Source: Exophiala sp. HKRS030
Lineage: Eukaryota > Ascomycota > Eurotiomycetes > Chaetothyriales > Herpotrichiellaceae
Assembly (NCBI GenBank): GCA_023897205.1
Contig: JAHWDD010000003.1
Span: 7,505,665 to 7,569,664 of the forward strand
DNA: 64,000 nt
Reading direction: 5' to 3'
Made by a program: the position numbers and the translations under genes
The notes under the pieces: generated by a model
Told to the model about the DNA's origin: nothing
Database searches by the model: none
Seen by the model: the letters and a program-made list of their open reading frames with translations, nothing else
Shown: in pieces, positions 43,041-55,045 of the stretch
How the letters are laid out: every line of letters starts with the position of its first letter
Position numbering within the stretch: the first letter of the stretch is position 1

Positions 43041-44675
43041 ATTGGAAACCACCGATACGTTTGCGTATCGGACGTTTCATTGTGACCCCAATTCCGCAGC
43101 TTAAAAATATGAATATGGACTTCTTCTTGCAGTAAGTACTAGTTTATTTGTACCAAACTAACCAGTCATCCCCTCTCGATATACTTACTGCGCACAGGTA
43201 CTTAGCAGTTGAGTATAACTTGCTACTAACGACTGTGATTGTACTGAAGTAGCGTAGCTGTGGTCTTCTCCTAGGCCACTTGCTCTAACTACCTTAGTTA
43301 GGATGCTCTAAGTAAGAGTCGCGGGCCTCTATGCCTGCTATCCTCGGTAGTTCCGTCCGTACTGTTATTGTAACTTTGGGTACCCGAAAGCGAGGTGGCG
43401 AGTGCCGGCGAGTGCTGTCTAGTTAGCGTCAAACAAGTAAATTGAATTCTCTGTCCTGCCAGTGCACCACTGCACCTTCTTATGTAGATATCTGAGTGCT
43501 ATGAAAGAACATGATGGAACATGAAAAAGAGTGTCCTGTCACGTGTTCTGATGATGCCTGTGCCGTCGTTACCATCGACTATGATGGAATACCTGATTAC
43601 CCAACAGGTCAAGGTACTGTACAGACCCTAGATGCCTGTCTTGTCAATAACTATCAACTCTTCCTTGCTAGATGGCCTCCAAGCCAGTGTCCTATGTCAA
43701 GGGAGAGCCAATTGTACCCGACTGTATGGTTCACCTCGGGGGCACAGCGCTGCATCAGCAGCCCAACTTTCATCCTGATCGATTAGCTGAACGAATCGCT
43801 GGAGAGTCTACGGAGTACATACAGTACGGACGGTGTCTTTTCCCGGACGCATCAGTGGTGGTGATGGAACCACCAAGCAGACTCACTCTTTATACCAGCT
43901 ACTTAGTACCGGCTTCCATATTTTGAAAACTGTCCCGCTTTGCTGTCGTTTTCGTCTATGTTCGTTGGTTGCGGCTCCGAAGCTTTCGCCATATTTGCAT
44001 CTAATGGTGATCATGCTGTGACTGGTTCGCGTTTGCTACTGAAGGCCGCTGTCCTTGTAGGAAACTGAGTCTTTGATTCAGGGGAGATATTGGTGTCCAT
44101 AATGCTCTGCATGTGAGCGACAACCACAAATGGAGCGGAGGTTAGAGAGTTTTGGCTACTAGGTACGGATTATAGGGCTGTACGAAACCAGAATGACTTT
44201 AGCTTGATGTCAAGGCGGCGACGATGGGTTCACGGGTAGGCATAGGTATGTATACATTGTTATATGTCGTAACGCCCGTTCGAAGCTGGGAGATGAAAGA
44301 AGGACTGGTGGGCCAATTTTTGTTCTTTGTTATATTGTTATATACCACCAAGAGACAAACACAGTCTTCCTTCTAACTCATGGTTTCTCAATCCTACGTT
44401 TCGGCGCAATTGCTGCTCAGAGGATTTCAAAAGTCTAGTTAGTACTGAGCTTGAGCTTGTTCACTTCGTAGCTTGGACTTGTCGCCGCCGTGCTCATGAT
44501 TTTCATAAATGTTCGAATCTATATTTTTTTCCCCACTCGAATGAAGCTCGCATGTGCGGGTAAAGCCCTATATCTTCTCATTGATCTTCCTGTCTCGTGA
44601 GGCGTGGTTTGTAACCTACCTATCACGACGCACATATTCCCTCACTCGACGGGTGTCAACGATGGACGACCACAA
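43041..44675. other. Intergenic with one weak gene candidate
   Basis: Between the tRNA and RPE. Frames at 43511-43786 and 43672-43926 are linked by an intron-like stretch (GTACTG at about 43615, branch-like ATAACTATCAAC, CTTGCTAG at about 43671), but the phases do not fit without a further one-base change and no domain is recognisable. Otherwise nothing is seen. Confidence 0.4.
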
Positions 44676-45987
44676 TCATAACTTCCCCTCGCCGCCACCA
44701 CCTCCCCTCCTCTTCTCCACCGCTTCTCTCAAGACACTAATAACATGAGCCGGATCCTTTGCACCAAAGACCGCACTTCCAGCAACGATGACATTTGCAC
44801 CAGCATCGGCTGCTTGATCGATCGTGCCTTCACCCAGACCACCGTCGACTTCGATATTCAGATCGGGGTATTTCTTGCGTAGGGCTGTCACTTTGGGCAG
44901 TTCGCTGGCCATGAACTTCTGGCCGCCGAATCCGGGGTAAACGGTCATTACGAGGACCATCTATTTTTCCCGCAGAGGGTGAGTGAGTGATCCATCATGG
45001 GGGCTTTGTAGTACCGTGTAATAAGAATAGGAGTGGATGGGATATGAAGGGGAATGGGAAAGAATGGTTTGGATCTCTGGGTATGACATACATCCGGTCT
45101 TTCGTCCTTGTTCTCGTTCTCGAGTATATCCCACAACACATCAACACTTGTATCTGGTTTGATAGCAATGCCCGCTTGCATGCCAAGATCGTGGATGTAT
45201 TTTATTAGTTGTTTCGGTGATGTAGGGGATGTTGTCTCTTTGTCTTCGGGTTTTGTCGCGGCTACCGATGTCACGGCGGCTTCGTAGTGGAAACAATACA
45301 AGTCGCAGCCGGCATCGCGGAATGTACTAGCCCAGCGGTGTGGCTGTGGATATGGAGGGAGAAGAGAGCCATGTTAGTAAGTCTTGAGAAGCTGTGTAGA
45401 GAACGCAGGAGAATCGCGGGAGGATGAGGCGTGCTCGGGTTCACTCGTTTGTGGCACGATTCCCATCATGTGTAAGGAACAGCAGTTGTCTCGAAACAAC
45501 TACCCAGCCTTTCACATCGGGCATTTCTTGGGATTCATGCTTCGGAAAAGAGACAGATATGACATACCTCTGAAATCATCATATGACAATCAAATGTTCC
45601 CTTTCCATTCGCCGCCTTTGGCCGGTCGACATGGGATCTGATCTTTGTAACGACCGGAGCGCCGAAGGTGATATTCGGGACGAAATGTCCGTCCATCTAT
45701 TCATGAATTCGTCAATCAGAGCTTGACACTGACTAGTTCCTTGTGGTTTGTATGTGTGTTGCAGCCTCATGTTGCGACCAATGCCGGGCTTGCACCTTTT
45801 CATGCTAGGCCTTTATGTTTCCTCCAGATAGACATGGAGAGAGGAGGGGGAAACGGGTCCGAAGAGGACGTACAATATCGACGTGTAGCCAATCGGCACC
45901 TTCACTAATGGTTTTTGAGCATGCTGCGCCCAAAGCGGCGAAGTCGGCACTGAGTATCGAAGGGGCGATGATTGCGGGAGGTGTCAT
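44676..45987 (-). CDS. RPE1: Ribulose-phosphate 3-epimerase
   Basis: Exons 45987-45874, 45696-45568, 45343-45092 and 44960-44676, all phase 0, give 259 residues; introns are 177, 224 and 131 bp, longer than most here. The enzyme interconverts ribulose-5-phosphate and xylulose-5-phosphate in the pentose phosphate pathway, in the cytosol. Signatures: [24 protein letters not shown] (Asp37 as first catalytic acid; the first intron falls within this motif after Ile38), [32 protein letters not shown] and EVDGGLG (Asp204 as second catalytic acid). Metal-binding His35 and His76 are present. The ATG at 45987 starts the conserved sequence. The C-terminus has a Gly run ([11 protein letters not shown]). 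Confidence 0.95.
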
Positions 45988-46850
45988 CGTGGTGGTTGAA
46001 GTGGTTCGTTGGAGTGTTGGATGGTGGCAGCGTGGACAGGTATTATCGTCCACGGGGTCGAGATGTGATTAGCCGGTAGTGTAGGCAGGGAGGTGTGTGG
46101 CTAGGATATCGAGGATTGCACGGTAGTATAGGCTGGAGGTAGAGAATGGACAATGTCGATCGTCTGTATTCCACGTGTTATGGTGGAAGTCTCGGGAAAG
46201 GAAAAGGTCAAATGTTGTTGTAGCTAATTAGGTCAAGAGGAACGGCGGGAGCGGGATTGACGACACCGACTCGGTTTGGATTTCGTGGGGTGATTTTTTA
46301 CCATCAAAAACGTTGGAGGAATAAATCTATGGTGGGGAGAAGACGGCGATGTCACCGGTAGAGGAAGCGAGCAGGACTGAGACTGGAGGGGATCGGGAGG
46401 AGGGGCGCCGAGGGGCATTCTTTGCAGGGGTTCAGACGTCGGCATCGCCCAAATCGGTAACTTGCTTACATCGGTGACGTATCAGGAAATATAAATTTAT
46501 TTATTTACTTTTGTTGTTATTTCTTGCATGTTGCCAAAATTTGCGAGAAAAGATGTCATTGATTCAAAGCTGATACTATGACATATGAGATAAAACCCAT
46601 GAAAATCATAACTAGTGTGCCACCTCCCAGATGTACATCAAACGACAGTACATGACTAAGATAATTGCTCGGCGTCATAGTAATGGTACATCTATCGGTC
46701 GACAAGATAACAGAAACCCTCCCATGTTACATGTGTTGTTTGTTTGTGCTCATGAAAAGGAAAATCCTACTTTGTAAACTCCAGGCTGACAATAAAAGAG
46801 ATATTCGTTAGGAAGAATGGTCTGCCTCTACTGGAGAAGAGTCGTAACCT
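45988..46850. other. Intergenic
   Basis: Upstream flank of RPE and 3' flank of the Cys-rich gene. A minus frame at 46233-46445 is low-complexity and not credible. Confidence 0.45.
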
Positions 46851-47618
46851 CTAGTAGTGCATACAATGACCACACATTTGACGAGTCTTCTCATGTCGAC
46901 AGTCTGGAGTAAGACGTAGAAAGTTGTTGCCGGTGAAAAAAGTCCCAGTACCTGTCAAACAATGACTGCCTGTGACACTGGCAAAACCATTTGAATAAGT
47001 CGACAACAGGGTAGCAGCGTCGTCGGTTGGCTCACCGATCTCCATGTGCATGGAATCTGCCATGTTTTCCAAGTCATCATCCGATTGTTCCATGAATGAT
47101 TGACTTTCAGGTGGGCTAATATAGTCTCCCCATTCGTGGCCGTCATCATCAACATCATTGGAGGTGAAGGCTGCTTCGACATTTTGTATGGCGGCGGTAG
47201 CAGAATAAGTATGACGATCTGGACCGAAATCTCCAGTCATCATTCGAGCACTGAGAGGTAATTGAGCTTCCCAGCTATTATTGATATAAGCATTTGTGGA
47301 GAATCCAGAGTTGTTTGTATTGACCGAGGATGACCTCAATTCGGTATGAGTGACATCAATCTCTGGTTCTGGGACGTTGTGTCCTCCTTCTCCATTATAA
47401 TTGGTTTGATTGGGGTTGTTTTGAACTGGCTTGGATCGACAGCAACAAGTTGGGCAAGAACAGCCACAACCATGGGCATGACCTCCAGAGCAACAAGTTT
47501 GATTTTCTTGATTGAAAGGATGATTGTTTTTGAATGGGCGGGTGGCAGAGGCAGAAGCACGACGTGTTTCAGGCTGTATATAGGGCCCAGCTGTCCATAT
47601 CACAATGGAATGATCCAT
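46851..47618 (-). CDS. Hypothetical protein with a Cys cluster
   Basis: One exon of 255 residues. Near residues 42-62 it has a dense cysteine block (CCSGGHAHGCGCSCPTCCCR) resembling metal-thiolate clusters, and it ends with CRHEKTRQMCGHCMHY, a second Cys/His group. The middle is Asn/Ser/Asp-rich and acidic. The spacing recalls the Cys-rich segments of fungal copper-sensing regulators, but no copper-fist domain is present upstream, so that identity is not supported. An upstream exon joined near the ATG is possible. Function unknown; metal binding is plausible. Confidence 0.5.
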   Translation of the reverse strand: MDHSIVIWTAGPYIQPETRRASASATRPFKNNHPFNQENQTCCSGGHAHGCGCSCPTCCCRSKPVQNNPNQTNYNGEGGHNVPEPEIDVTHTELRSSSVNTNNSGFSTNAYINNSWEAQLPLSARMMTGDFGPDRHTYSATAAIQNVEAAFTSNDVDDDGHEWGDYISPPESQSFMEQSDDDLENMADSMHMEIGEPTDDAATLLSTYSNGFASVTGSHCLTGTGTFFTGNNFLRLTPDCRHEKTRQMCGHCMHY

Positions 47619-50600
47619 GATGACAGAAATAAGAAATTGAATGTTGACGACTTTGGATTCTCATCCAGATATAAGATGAGGTGATGGTATTACATAAAAA
47701 GCAGGAAGATAAGTTATGTAGAAGATGAATGTTGACCAAGGACTGTTGTCGACAAAGGATTGATTGTACACAGGTATAGAGCAGGGAGGAAGAGTGCAAA
47801 AGCGGGAGGAAACCAGAATTCAAGAAATGAGAGATGAAGGAAGGGTCTTATATAGTTGAGATTGGGTGTTTGCCCTGAGAGATAAACAGACTATTGAGAA
47901 ACCGAGTCACTGCCTCAAAGGTCAGGCGGAAAGTGTTGCATGTAGGTCGAAACGCACAGGATCACATGAGAAACGAAGGGGTAGATCAGGGTATTGGCCG
48001 ATGGGGAAGCGGGAGCGGAAACTCACGATGGTTTGTTTGTTTGATCCATGATGAACCAGTGATATAGAAGATTAGTGGCATGCAGGGTGCCAAAATGTCC
48101 AGAAGTACCCGGCATAAGAGCTGTTTGAACTTTTTTTGAGGCTATGGGCGCGGCTGGAAGGATGGGCAGATGATTGAATGGGCCAATGGCGTTATTGCGA
48201 GGCAGGGCAGAAAACGCTATGCTAGAGGAAAGTATAAGAATCAAAGGCCAAGGATTGATGACATGACAAGCGGAGAATATGTGAGAGGCAGCCGCAAGAG
48301 TGCTGACGAGGATAGAACGGGGAAGGGAGAGACGAGCAATCATGACATAGTCAAGACTCAAGCCACCCGAGAAATCAGGCGTCCTCCAGTGGTCACGAGT
48401 TTGGTATACGGGATCACGTATGCAGATCGATCATACTGGAGCCGACAAGAGAGGAAAGATGTTGTGATGACAAGGACTGAAATTGATCGACATTGAGGGT
48501 GATATGACGAAATGAAAGGTGCATTGGGATTCCGGGTGGGAATACGGGGATGCCTAAGCGACTAAAATGGTATCGTGTACGGGGGGAAAGTGGGTGTTCA
48601 TGCAGGGCCAGAGAAGTCAAGGCACGTGGCTGTGGTTGTGGGTGTTTGAACAAAAGGGCCAAAGTACAAAAGCTCAAAGGGCGTGGACGTTGAATCAGTA
48701 AAGGGAGGGAGTTGAGAGTTGAGAGTTGAGAGTTGAGAAGAGTAATTCTCCCCATCAATCAAATTGCTTGAAACTTGAAAGAAGCCATGCACGGCCATGG
48801 TTTGAGGGTCACATGGGAGATCAGATTGTCCGGAGGAGGTCACATGGTAGTCACATGGCAGGCCACGCAGGTCGTGGAAGGTGCTAGGGCGTGGGCATTC
48901 CGGAGGACTTGCGGCGTAGTCACGGAGTTACTGAAACACCTTGATTGGTTCTTGAGACTCTGGCACTCCAAAAGTACCAACGTTGCACATCATGTACCGG
49001 TTGTCCAACTTTGTGTGTAAGAGATGCCCAACTCATCCCTCGAGTACATCCAACAATGAGAAGGTACACAAGACTACTTTTCAGGGTCGGTAGCGACTGC
49101 CATTAGGGGGATGACCTCTGCTCTTACTCTCTCTCACCGGTTTGGGAGTGGCTTTGGACTTTGTAGTGAACAATGTCGGATGCATGAATTGTCTGTCTGT
49201 CCACTCTTCTTTGTCTATCTCCTAATCTCTGATTTCTCCAGTCTAACCTCCAGATTGTCCCGGTCCCGGCGGACCGTCCTGGCCCGTCCTGACTCCAGAG
49301 TCTCGTCTACAAGATTTATCAGCAGTGTTTGACTTGTAACTTTTTAGTGACCTCGATACAAACCTAGTACCGACATACTGTACCTAAGATACCTCGGTTC
49401 GACCTCACTAGAGCCTTCGTATTCAAACATCCTTACTCCTCTTCAACACGAATTTGTATTGCGACTCTCGGCTATCTCTGGCATTGGAGTACATTGTCGC
49501 TCTAACTTGTACGCCCTGGCATAGCTAGAAATAGCCCCTCGGCTTGTAGAAATGGTAATTCGAATCGACATGGTCGGGTGGAATTGCTTCCATTGTGGTC
49601 AAGGGTTTGAGGTCATCTGCCTCCTCTGCTCTCGTTACCGACGCCCGACTTGCATCTAACAAGGACTCGAGCATTCCAGGATTCTGGCACTTGATATTCC
49701 GTATTATTTTTCAAAGTGATGCGGATTACCAGGTTCGAGACATTCCTAACATGGGACAACCCCTTCTGTTCAACCTCCTTTTCTCTCTCTCTCTCCTTTC
49801 CTGCCTTTCTCGCTTCTCTTCATCCCACGTCCCACTTGCTGAAACAGTGCGAGCTGATTTCAACTCGATGCTGCCACTAGTCCCAATCCTCCTCGGCGTC
49901 AGGCTTCTAGTGTCCTTTAACCGTCTTCTCTTTGACCTTCTAGCTCCATATGCAAGTGCAGGGATTCCTCGACTGAATACTTCTCTCCACTCTGCTTCAT
50001 CATTGCACTTAAATACACCCTTGTAATGCACTCTGACGTATCCCTTTTTGGTTCTCAAATCCGTTTGCCGATGCTAAGCGTGATCATCTTTGATTCTCTA
50101 TCCTCACACCCACCAACATTACTCACGGAAACCAACAATCTGTTTCACATTGGGCCATATCATAAAACGTTGATCCAAGAGTGTAGTACTCGCATCGAAA
50201 AAAGAAAATATCACAAACATGTTTCAGCCCCCAGACTCGGAAATGTCATTGATTGACAAGTCTGCCTTGGGCTTTCTCAATCTTTGGCAGCTTCCACCAA
50301 GATGGAACTCCACTCACCAACTCATCGCCGTTCATCCTCACCCGCCTATACCCACTCGTGTCACTCTTGTTCCTGTACCTTGTCCACCTTGTTAGTTAGT
50401 CAGGTGTCAGTCGTCAATCCTTGTCACCCTTGCTTACTCTTGTGCAGAAAAACCAAGAGTGTCCGGGTTATCCTTCGTTCGATTTCCCTTCCACATGCAC
50501 CCTGGTGCCTGGCCTATGTCTGTGTCTTTGACTTCCGAGTCCCAAGTCTATCTTCCGGCGACTTTCAGTCTCTGTGTGCCAAAGTTCCCCGTAACCCGCG

Positions 50601-53600
50601 TTCAAATCAAAACCTTACACCGCCAATCCTCATCGTCGAACCAATCTCAATTCATCCCGACTTGTTCATTGACTAATGCATGCCAACCTCTCCCTCCTCT
50701 TATCCTTTCTCCACCTCGTACGGCCAACACTCAACTCACATATCCAAGCCTTTACTCCACACTTGTCATCAACAACCTTGCATTCCAACTCAATCTCAAA
50801 AGGTTCCAAACTAACCACTTACGTATCCAAGGGTTTCAATTGCGGTAAGACAATGCCGAACTATTCACTCGAGTCACCACGGTCCGGTCAACAGTCATGG
50901 CTATCATCCCTCGGTAGCAAGGACGCCCAAAACTGTTCAGATTCGGCTTCTATGACCGAGCCGCTGTATTGTAAAAATTCAAACATTATGTAGCCAAATA
51001 CTAGCTACCGTCCTCCAGACTCGTCAGTGCATAACTACCAATGCAGCTGTGTACCGACGACTACCTCCGACCCAGCTGTACGGAAGAGAACTTTGTCCTC
51101 CCGCACTAAAATCCTGAGGCTAACTAACGACACAGCCTTACGACGAATCTGCCTCGGGTTTGCTAACTTCTCCCTGACAGATAACAAGCCCCGCCCAAAG
51201 ATTACAACATTGCACCAAGCAATAAGCAAACCCACACAAACACAGACACTCATGAAACAACGGACAAATCATGACCTCACAATCTCGATCACACAATCTG
51301 TTATCTCGGCCGGCTCCGATGGGGACAACTCGCAAGATCTTCCTTCCTTCCCTCCCGTCCGTCCGTCTTCCGCTCCCCGCTCGCTCCTCCGCTGACCGAC
51401 GTCCGAATGCTTTGAACAACTGCAGTACCTAAATGTGCGTTGTGGTCAATCCAATCAATCCCTCTAACGCCACGCACATCTACCCAAACCCATCTGTATT
51501 TGAAGTTCTTAGTATCTTCCATTTTCTGTGGTTCCTGCGGTTCCACCCACCCAGCCTCTTGAGATAGTACATTCCCGCACTATCAAGTACTCCATCAATG
51601 GTACAGCCGCATCCAACCCTTTTTGTCCTTGGAGGCGATAACCAGATACACATACTCGGTCGTTGGGTAACACACGTTTACCCACCCGTCGATCTGTTAT
51701 CATGTTCAGAATCATTATCGCTAAAGCCAGTAATAACTAGACTGTCATGGATGGTCACTATTCCGCAGACTTGATGGATCCTCATACCTCGCATAGCCTT
51801 ACTCCATCGAGCAAGTCGAGAGATGATCTCCATGTCACGTGATGCGACCTTCTGACGTGCCCTTGCTTTTCTTGCCCTCGCCCCTCGCCTCTCCGGCCCT
51901 CCTTGGTTCGCCAGGGAGGAGCACAAGGTCGATGCGGCTTCAACAAAATAGCTGCTGATCATAGATACAACTCATCAGGAGCAAAAAAGATACGAACGGC
52001 GTAGTCTGGATGGACAAAAAGGAAATTTGATTCCGACGTCTACAGGATCCGCACCTATGCCTCTGAAGAGAACACCTGACTCGACAAAGTGCAGCTGTGA
52101 GCGACCTTTGAAAATCCTCTGTCGAGGGAGTCCGAGCCTCTCTCCCAAACTACTTCTCCTTCATGCATAACGCGCTTACAAAGATACATATGTGCCAGCT
52201 CATCGCCCGTCGCGAAAATTCAACCATTGGCTGTATGTACGGAGGAGTGATAGATAGAAGGATGCTCGGCTAGAGGGTGTCACTCCTCAGCCAAAGCTCA
52301 CTCAAGACTCCAGGTCAGCTTCTCAAAGTAGTCGGTACTCCGTAATCTAATCACTCTGGATTCCGTAGGTAGGTAGGTACTTTACAGTAGTTCGTCTCAT
52401 CACTCACCACTACCACTACCACTAACTACTCCACTAGTTCACCTACCTAGGTACTTGTTTACTCCCGTTGTTAGTTACATAGTTACTGTAAGTTCAGTCT
52501 TTCGAGGCTCCGCACAGAGTTCCGCCCCGCTTGTCCCGTGCGATCCGCCCGCCGTGCCCACCTCGGTACTCCTCTCTCTCTCTTCACTCTCTCACTCACT
52601 CTATCCCTCTAGTTACAGTACCTCTGTTCCTCTCTCCCTCTCCCTCGCCATTCCGCGACACACCGTAACCCACTTCTCGCCAATCCTCACCTCAACCTAC
52701 AAATCTGAATTCCAAAAAATAAATTTTAGTAAATCAGAAAAAAGGTACTAGCCTAGCCAGGCACCCGAGGTCTACGATGTACACCTGTCACACCTGTGTA
52801 CACTCCGTCGATGTCCACAGACATACTCCGTCCATGCATGCAGGGATGTAGGTAGTATGCAGGGATGCTTGGGCAGAGGCAGACGCTTGAGCATGGCCTT
52901 TTTGCTCTCTGATCTTGCCGTTCGCGAGGTACTCTGTCTACCTTCCTACATACATACATGCCTGCCTAGCACGGATGAGATCCTCCCTTTTCACTGGTTT
53001 GGGAGTGTCTTTCTACGACTAATTACTACTAATGGCATAATATCTGAAATGTTTGGGAGAACAACACAGCCACACAGGTGGTAGGGATGAGTGAGCCATC
53101 GTCGCGCAGAGCGAGTTTTACCTGATATCACTCTCGGTGTTGTTCATATGATTCCGGTATACTGCTGCATGTACACAGTGATCTACACAAAGAAAGAGTT
53201 GGTGGCCAAAAGAGCAACAGGACATATTCCCCCTTTCGTCCTCTCCATAGCATTCCCCTCCTGCTTTCTCCTCATTCTACACCTCTCACTCTCACACACT
53301 CTTTCTCCGTCTCATCCCCTGACCTGTAAGCACAACGAAGCACAAGTCCTTTCCACTTCCTCCGACAAGCCAGTTACTTGCCACCGTGTGGACCAACAAC
53401 CAACCACCAACCACCACACGCTTCACCTCGGCTCGGCTGGCGGAATGGAATAATGGTCCCGAACGTCTCCATGCAAGGTACCACATCATTTGTAACGGTT
53501 TGTCTTTCCTTTTGTTCGCTTCCCCCTTTCTCCCTCTCACTGTCCTTGTCCTTGTCCTTGACCTCATCCTTGACCTTCTCGAATCTCCTCTTTTCTTCTA

Positions 53601-55045
53601 GCCAACAGTGGCCCACCGCTGTTCCGATCAGCAAGCGAAGAGAAAGCAAGGGTCTCATAATCAGGGCTTGCACCCGGCGTCGTTGATGAATAGTTAGCGT
53701 TATGGACAACGGGTAAAGACCTGACCCGGAAGGAGACGCCCGACCGGAGGGAGGAGGAGATGTCGCAAGGTGTTGTTTCGAGTATTTGCTCGGGTGGAAC
53801 AGTTCCCTCACCCCCTCTCCTCCCTTTCATTACGCCACGAATGTGTGGCAGTGGCGTTTTCATGCGAGATCAGAAAGAAGGGAACAGCCATGTCGTCGGA
53901 GCTAGCCTCCAATTCAAACCTTCAAAGCCTCAAGCCTTAAAGCCTCGACGTCTCAATGTCGAGGTAACATAAACAAAAGGTAAGATCAAGATCAAGGTCA
54001 AGAGCAAGGGCATGGCTAGGGCTCTGGCCAATGCTAATGCTAATGCTAATGCTACCGCTAAACCACCAGGGTGCTGGACTCCCAAGAAAGAAAGAGAGAA
54101 GGCCAGGTAACGTTGACGCATGAGTGTGAGACAAAGCTATTTCCTTTCCTTTACCTTTTCCATTTCCATTTCCATTTCCTGCCTCGGTCCAAAACTGTGA
54201 CATGCGGTAGGTCGGTAGGTAGGTCAGTCGTGCTGGCAGCACTGAAACACCTCTGCTCTAACTCGCCTCTGAAGGATATTAGCCTTGCGATCTGCATCCA
54301 TCCACGCATGTGGGCATGTGAGGATCCCTTTTTGAGTTTCGAACTCTGTCGCGCAAGTCGGAAAGCGATGAAGAGAGATCCACCGTCACAGTTAGGGCAT
54401 GAGCATGGCATGGCATGGCAGGGCAGGGTAGGGCATGGTAGGGCATAGGCATGGTCTTTGTTCGATTGTTCATAGCTGTCTACCTAGCTAGCTGTTTACC
54501 CGCCTGCCTGCCTGCCTGCGTACCTGCCTGCCTCGTTACATAGGTACTACACCCGTGCTATGCTATGGCAGAGAAGTAGGCATTTTGATCGACGATCACG
54601 TGGACCTCAAGAGTAATATTCCTTCAATACTAGGTAGTAGTACACCTCAAGAAACAGGGTAGTCATGATGGAAAAGCAAATGAGTGGAAAACTAATTCTT
54701 TTCAGATTCAAAAACTTCCTTCATTATATAGTCATTGTCACATGATCTATTCTCGAGAATAGAGTAATCTGGTTGAGGTCGTAATGGGTATCGACGACAT
54801 GCATTTTGATTCTTTTCAACTCTTGATCAGAGTCTCTGTAATTGATATCTCAATATTTTGAGTTATCAAATGAGTTTTGTGGGCTTTTCCTTTAGCCCAA
54901 TATAGTTATGCTTTCCTCCTCTTTGCTCTGGACACCTTCAATCAAAGGATTTGACGACACAAGTGATTCATCTTCAGATAACATGGTATCCTAGGATACT
55001 CGTTTCAAACCTTCTCGTCCTCGACATACTCAAATAATACCTAGT
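47619..55045. other. 7.4-kb gene-poor region rich in simple repeats
   Basis: No gene was recognised on either strand. Many short frames exist but are low-complexity (Ser/Leu or His/Pro from CT-rich DNA). Short tandem arrays include TTGAGAG (about 48716), CTCT runs (about 49785 and 52570), TCCTTG (about 53545), AATGCT (about 54030), CATTTC (about 54158), GGCAT (about 54402) and CTGC (about 54502). It lies downstream of the NDT80-family gene. Confidence 0.55.

Noticed and set aside
43511..43926. Two-exon gene between the tRNA and RPE
   Set aside because: An intron-like sequence exists, but phases do not join and no domain is visible; kept only as a note.
48023..48361. Small hydrophobic minus-strand protein
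   Set aside because: Possible signal-peptide look, but no mature domain, no conserved cysteines and no gene context.
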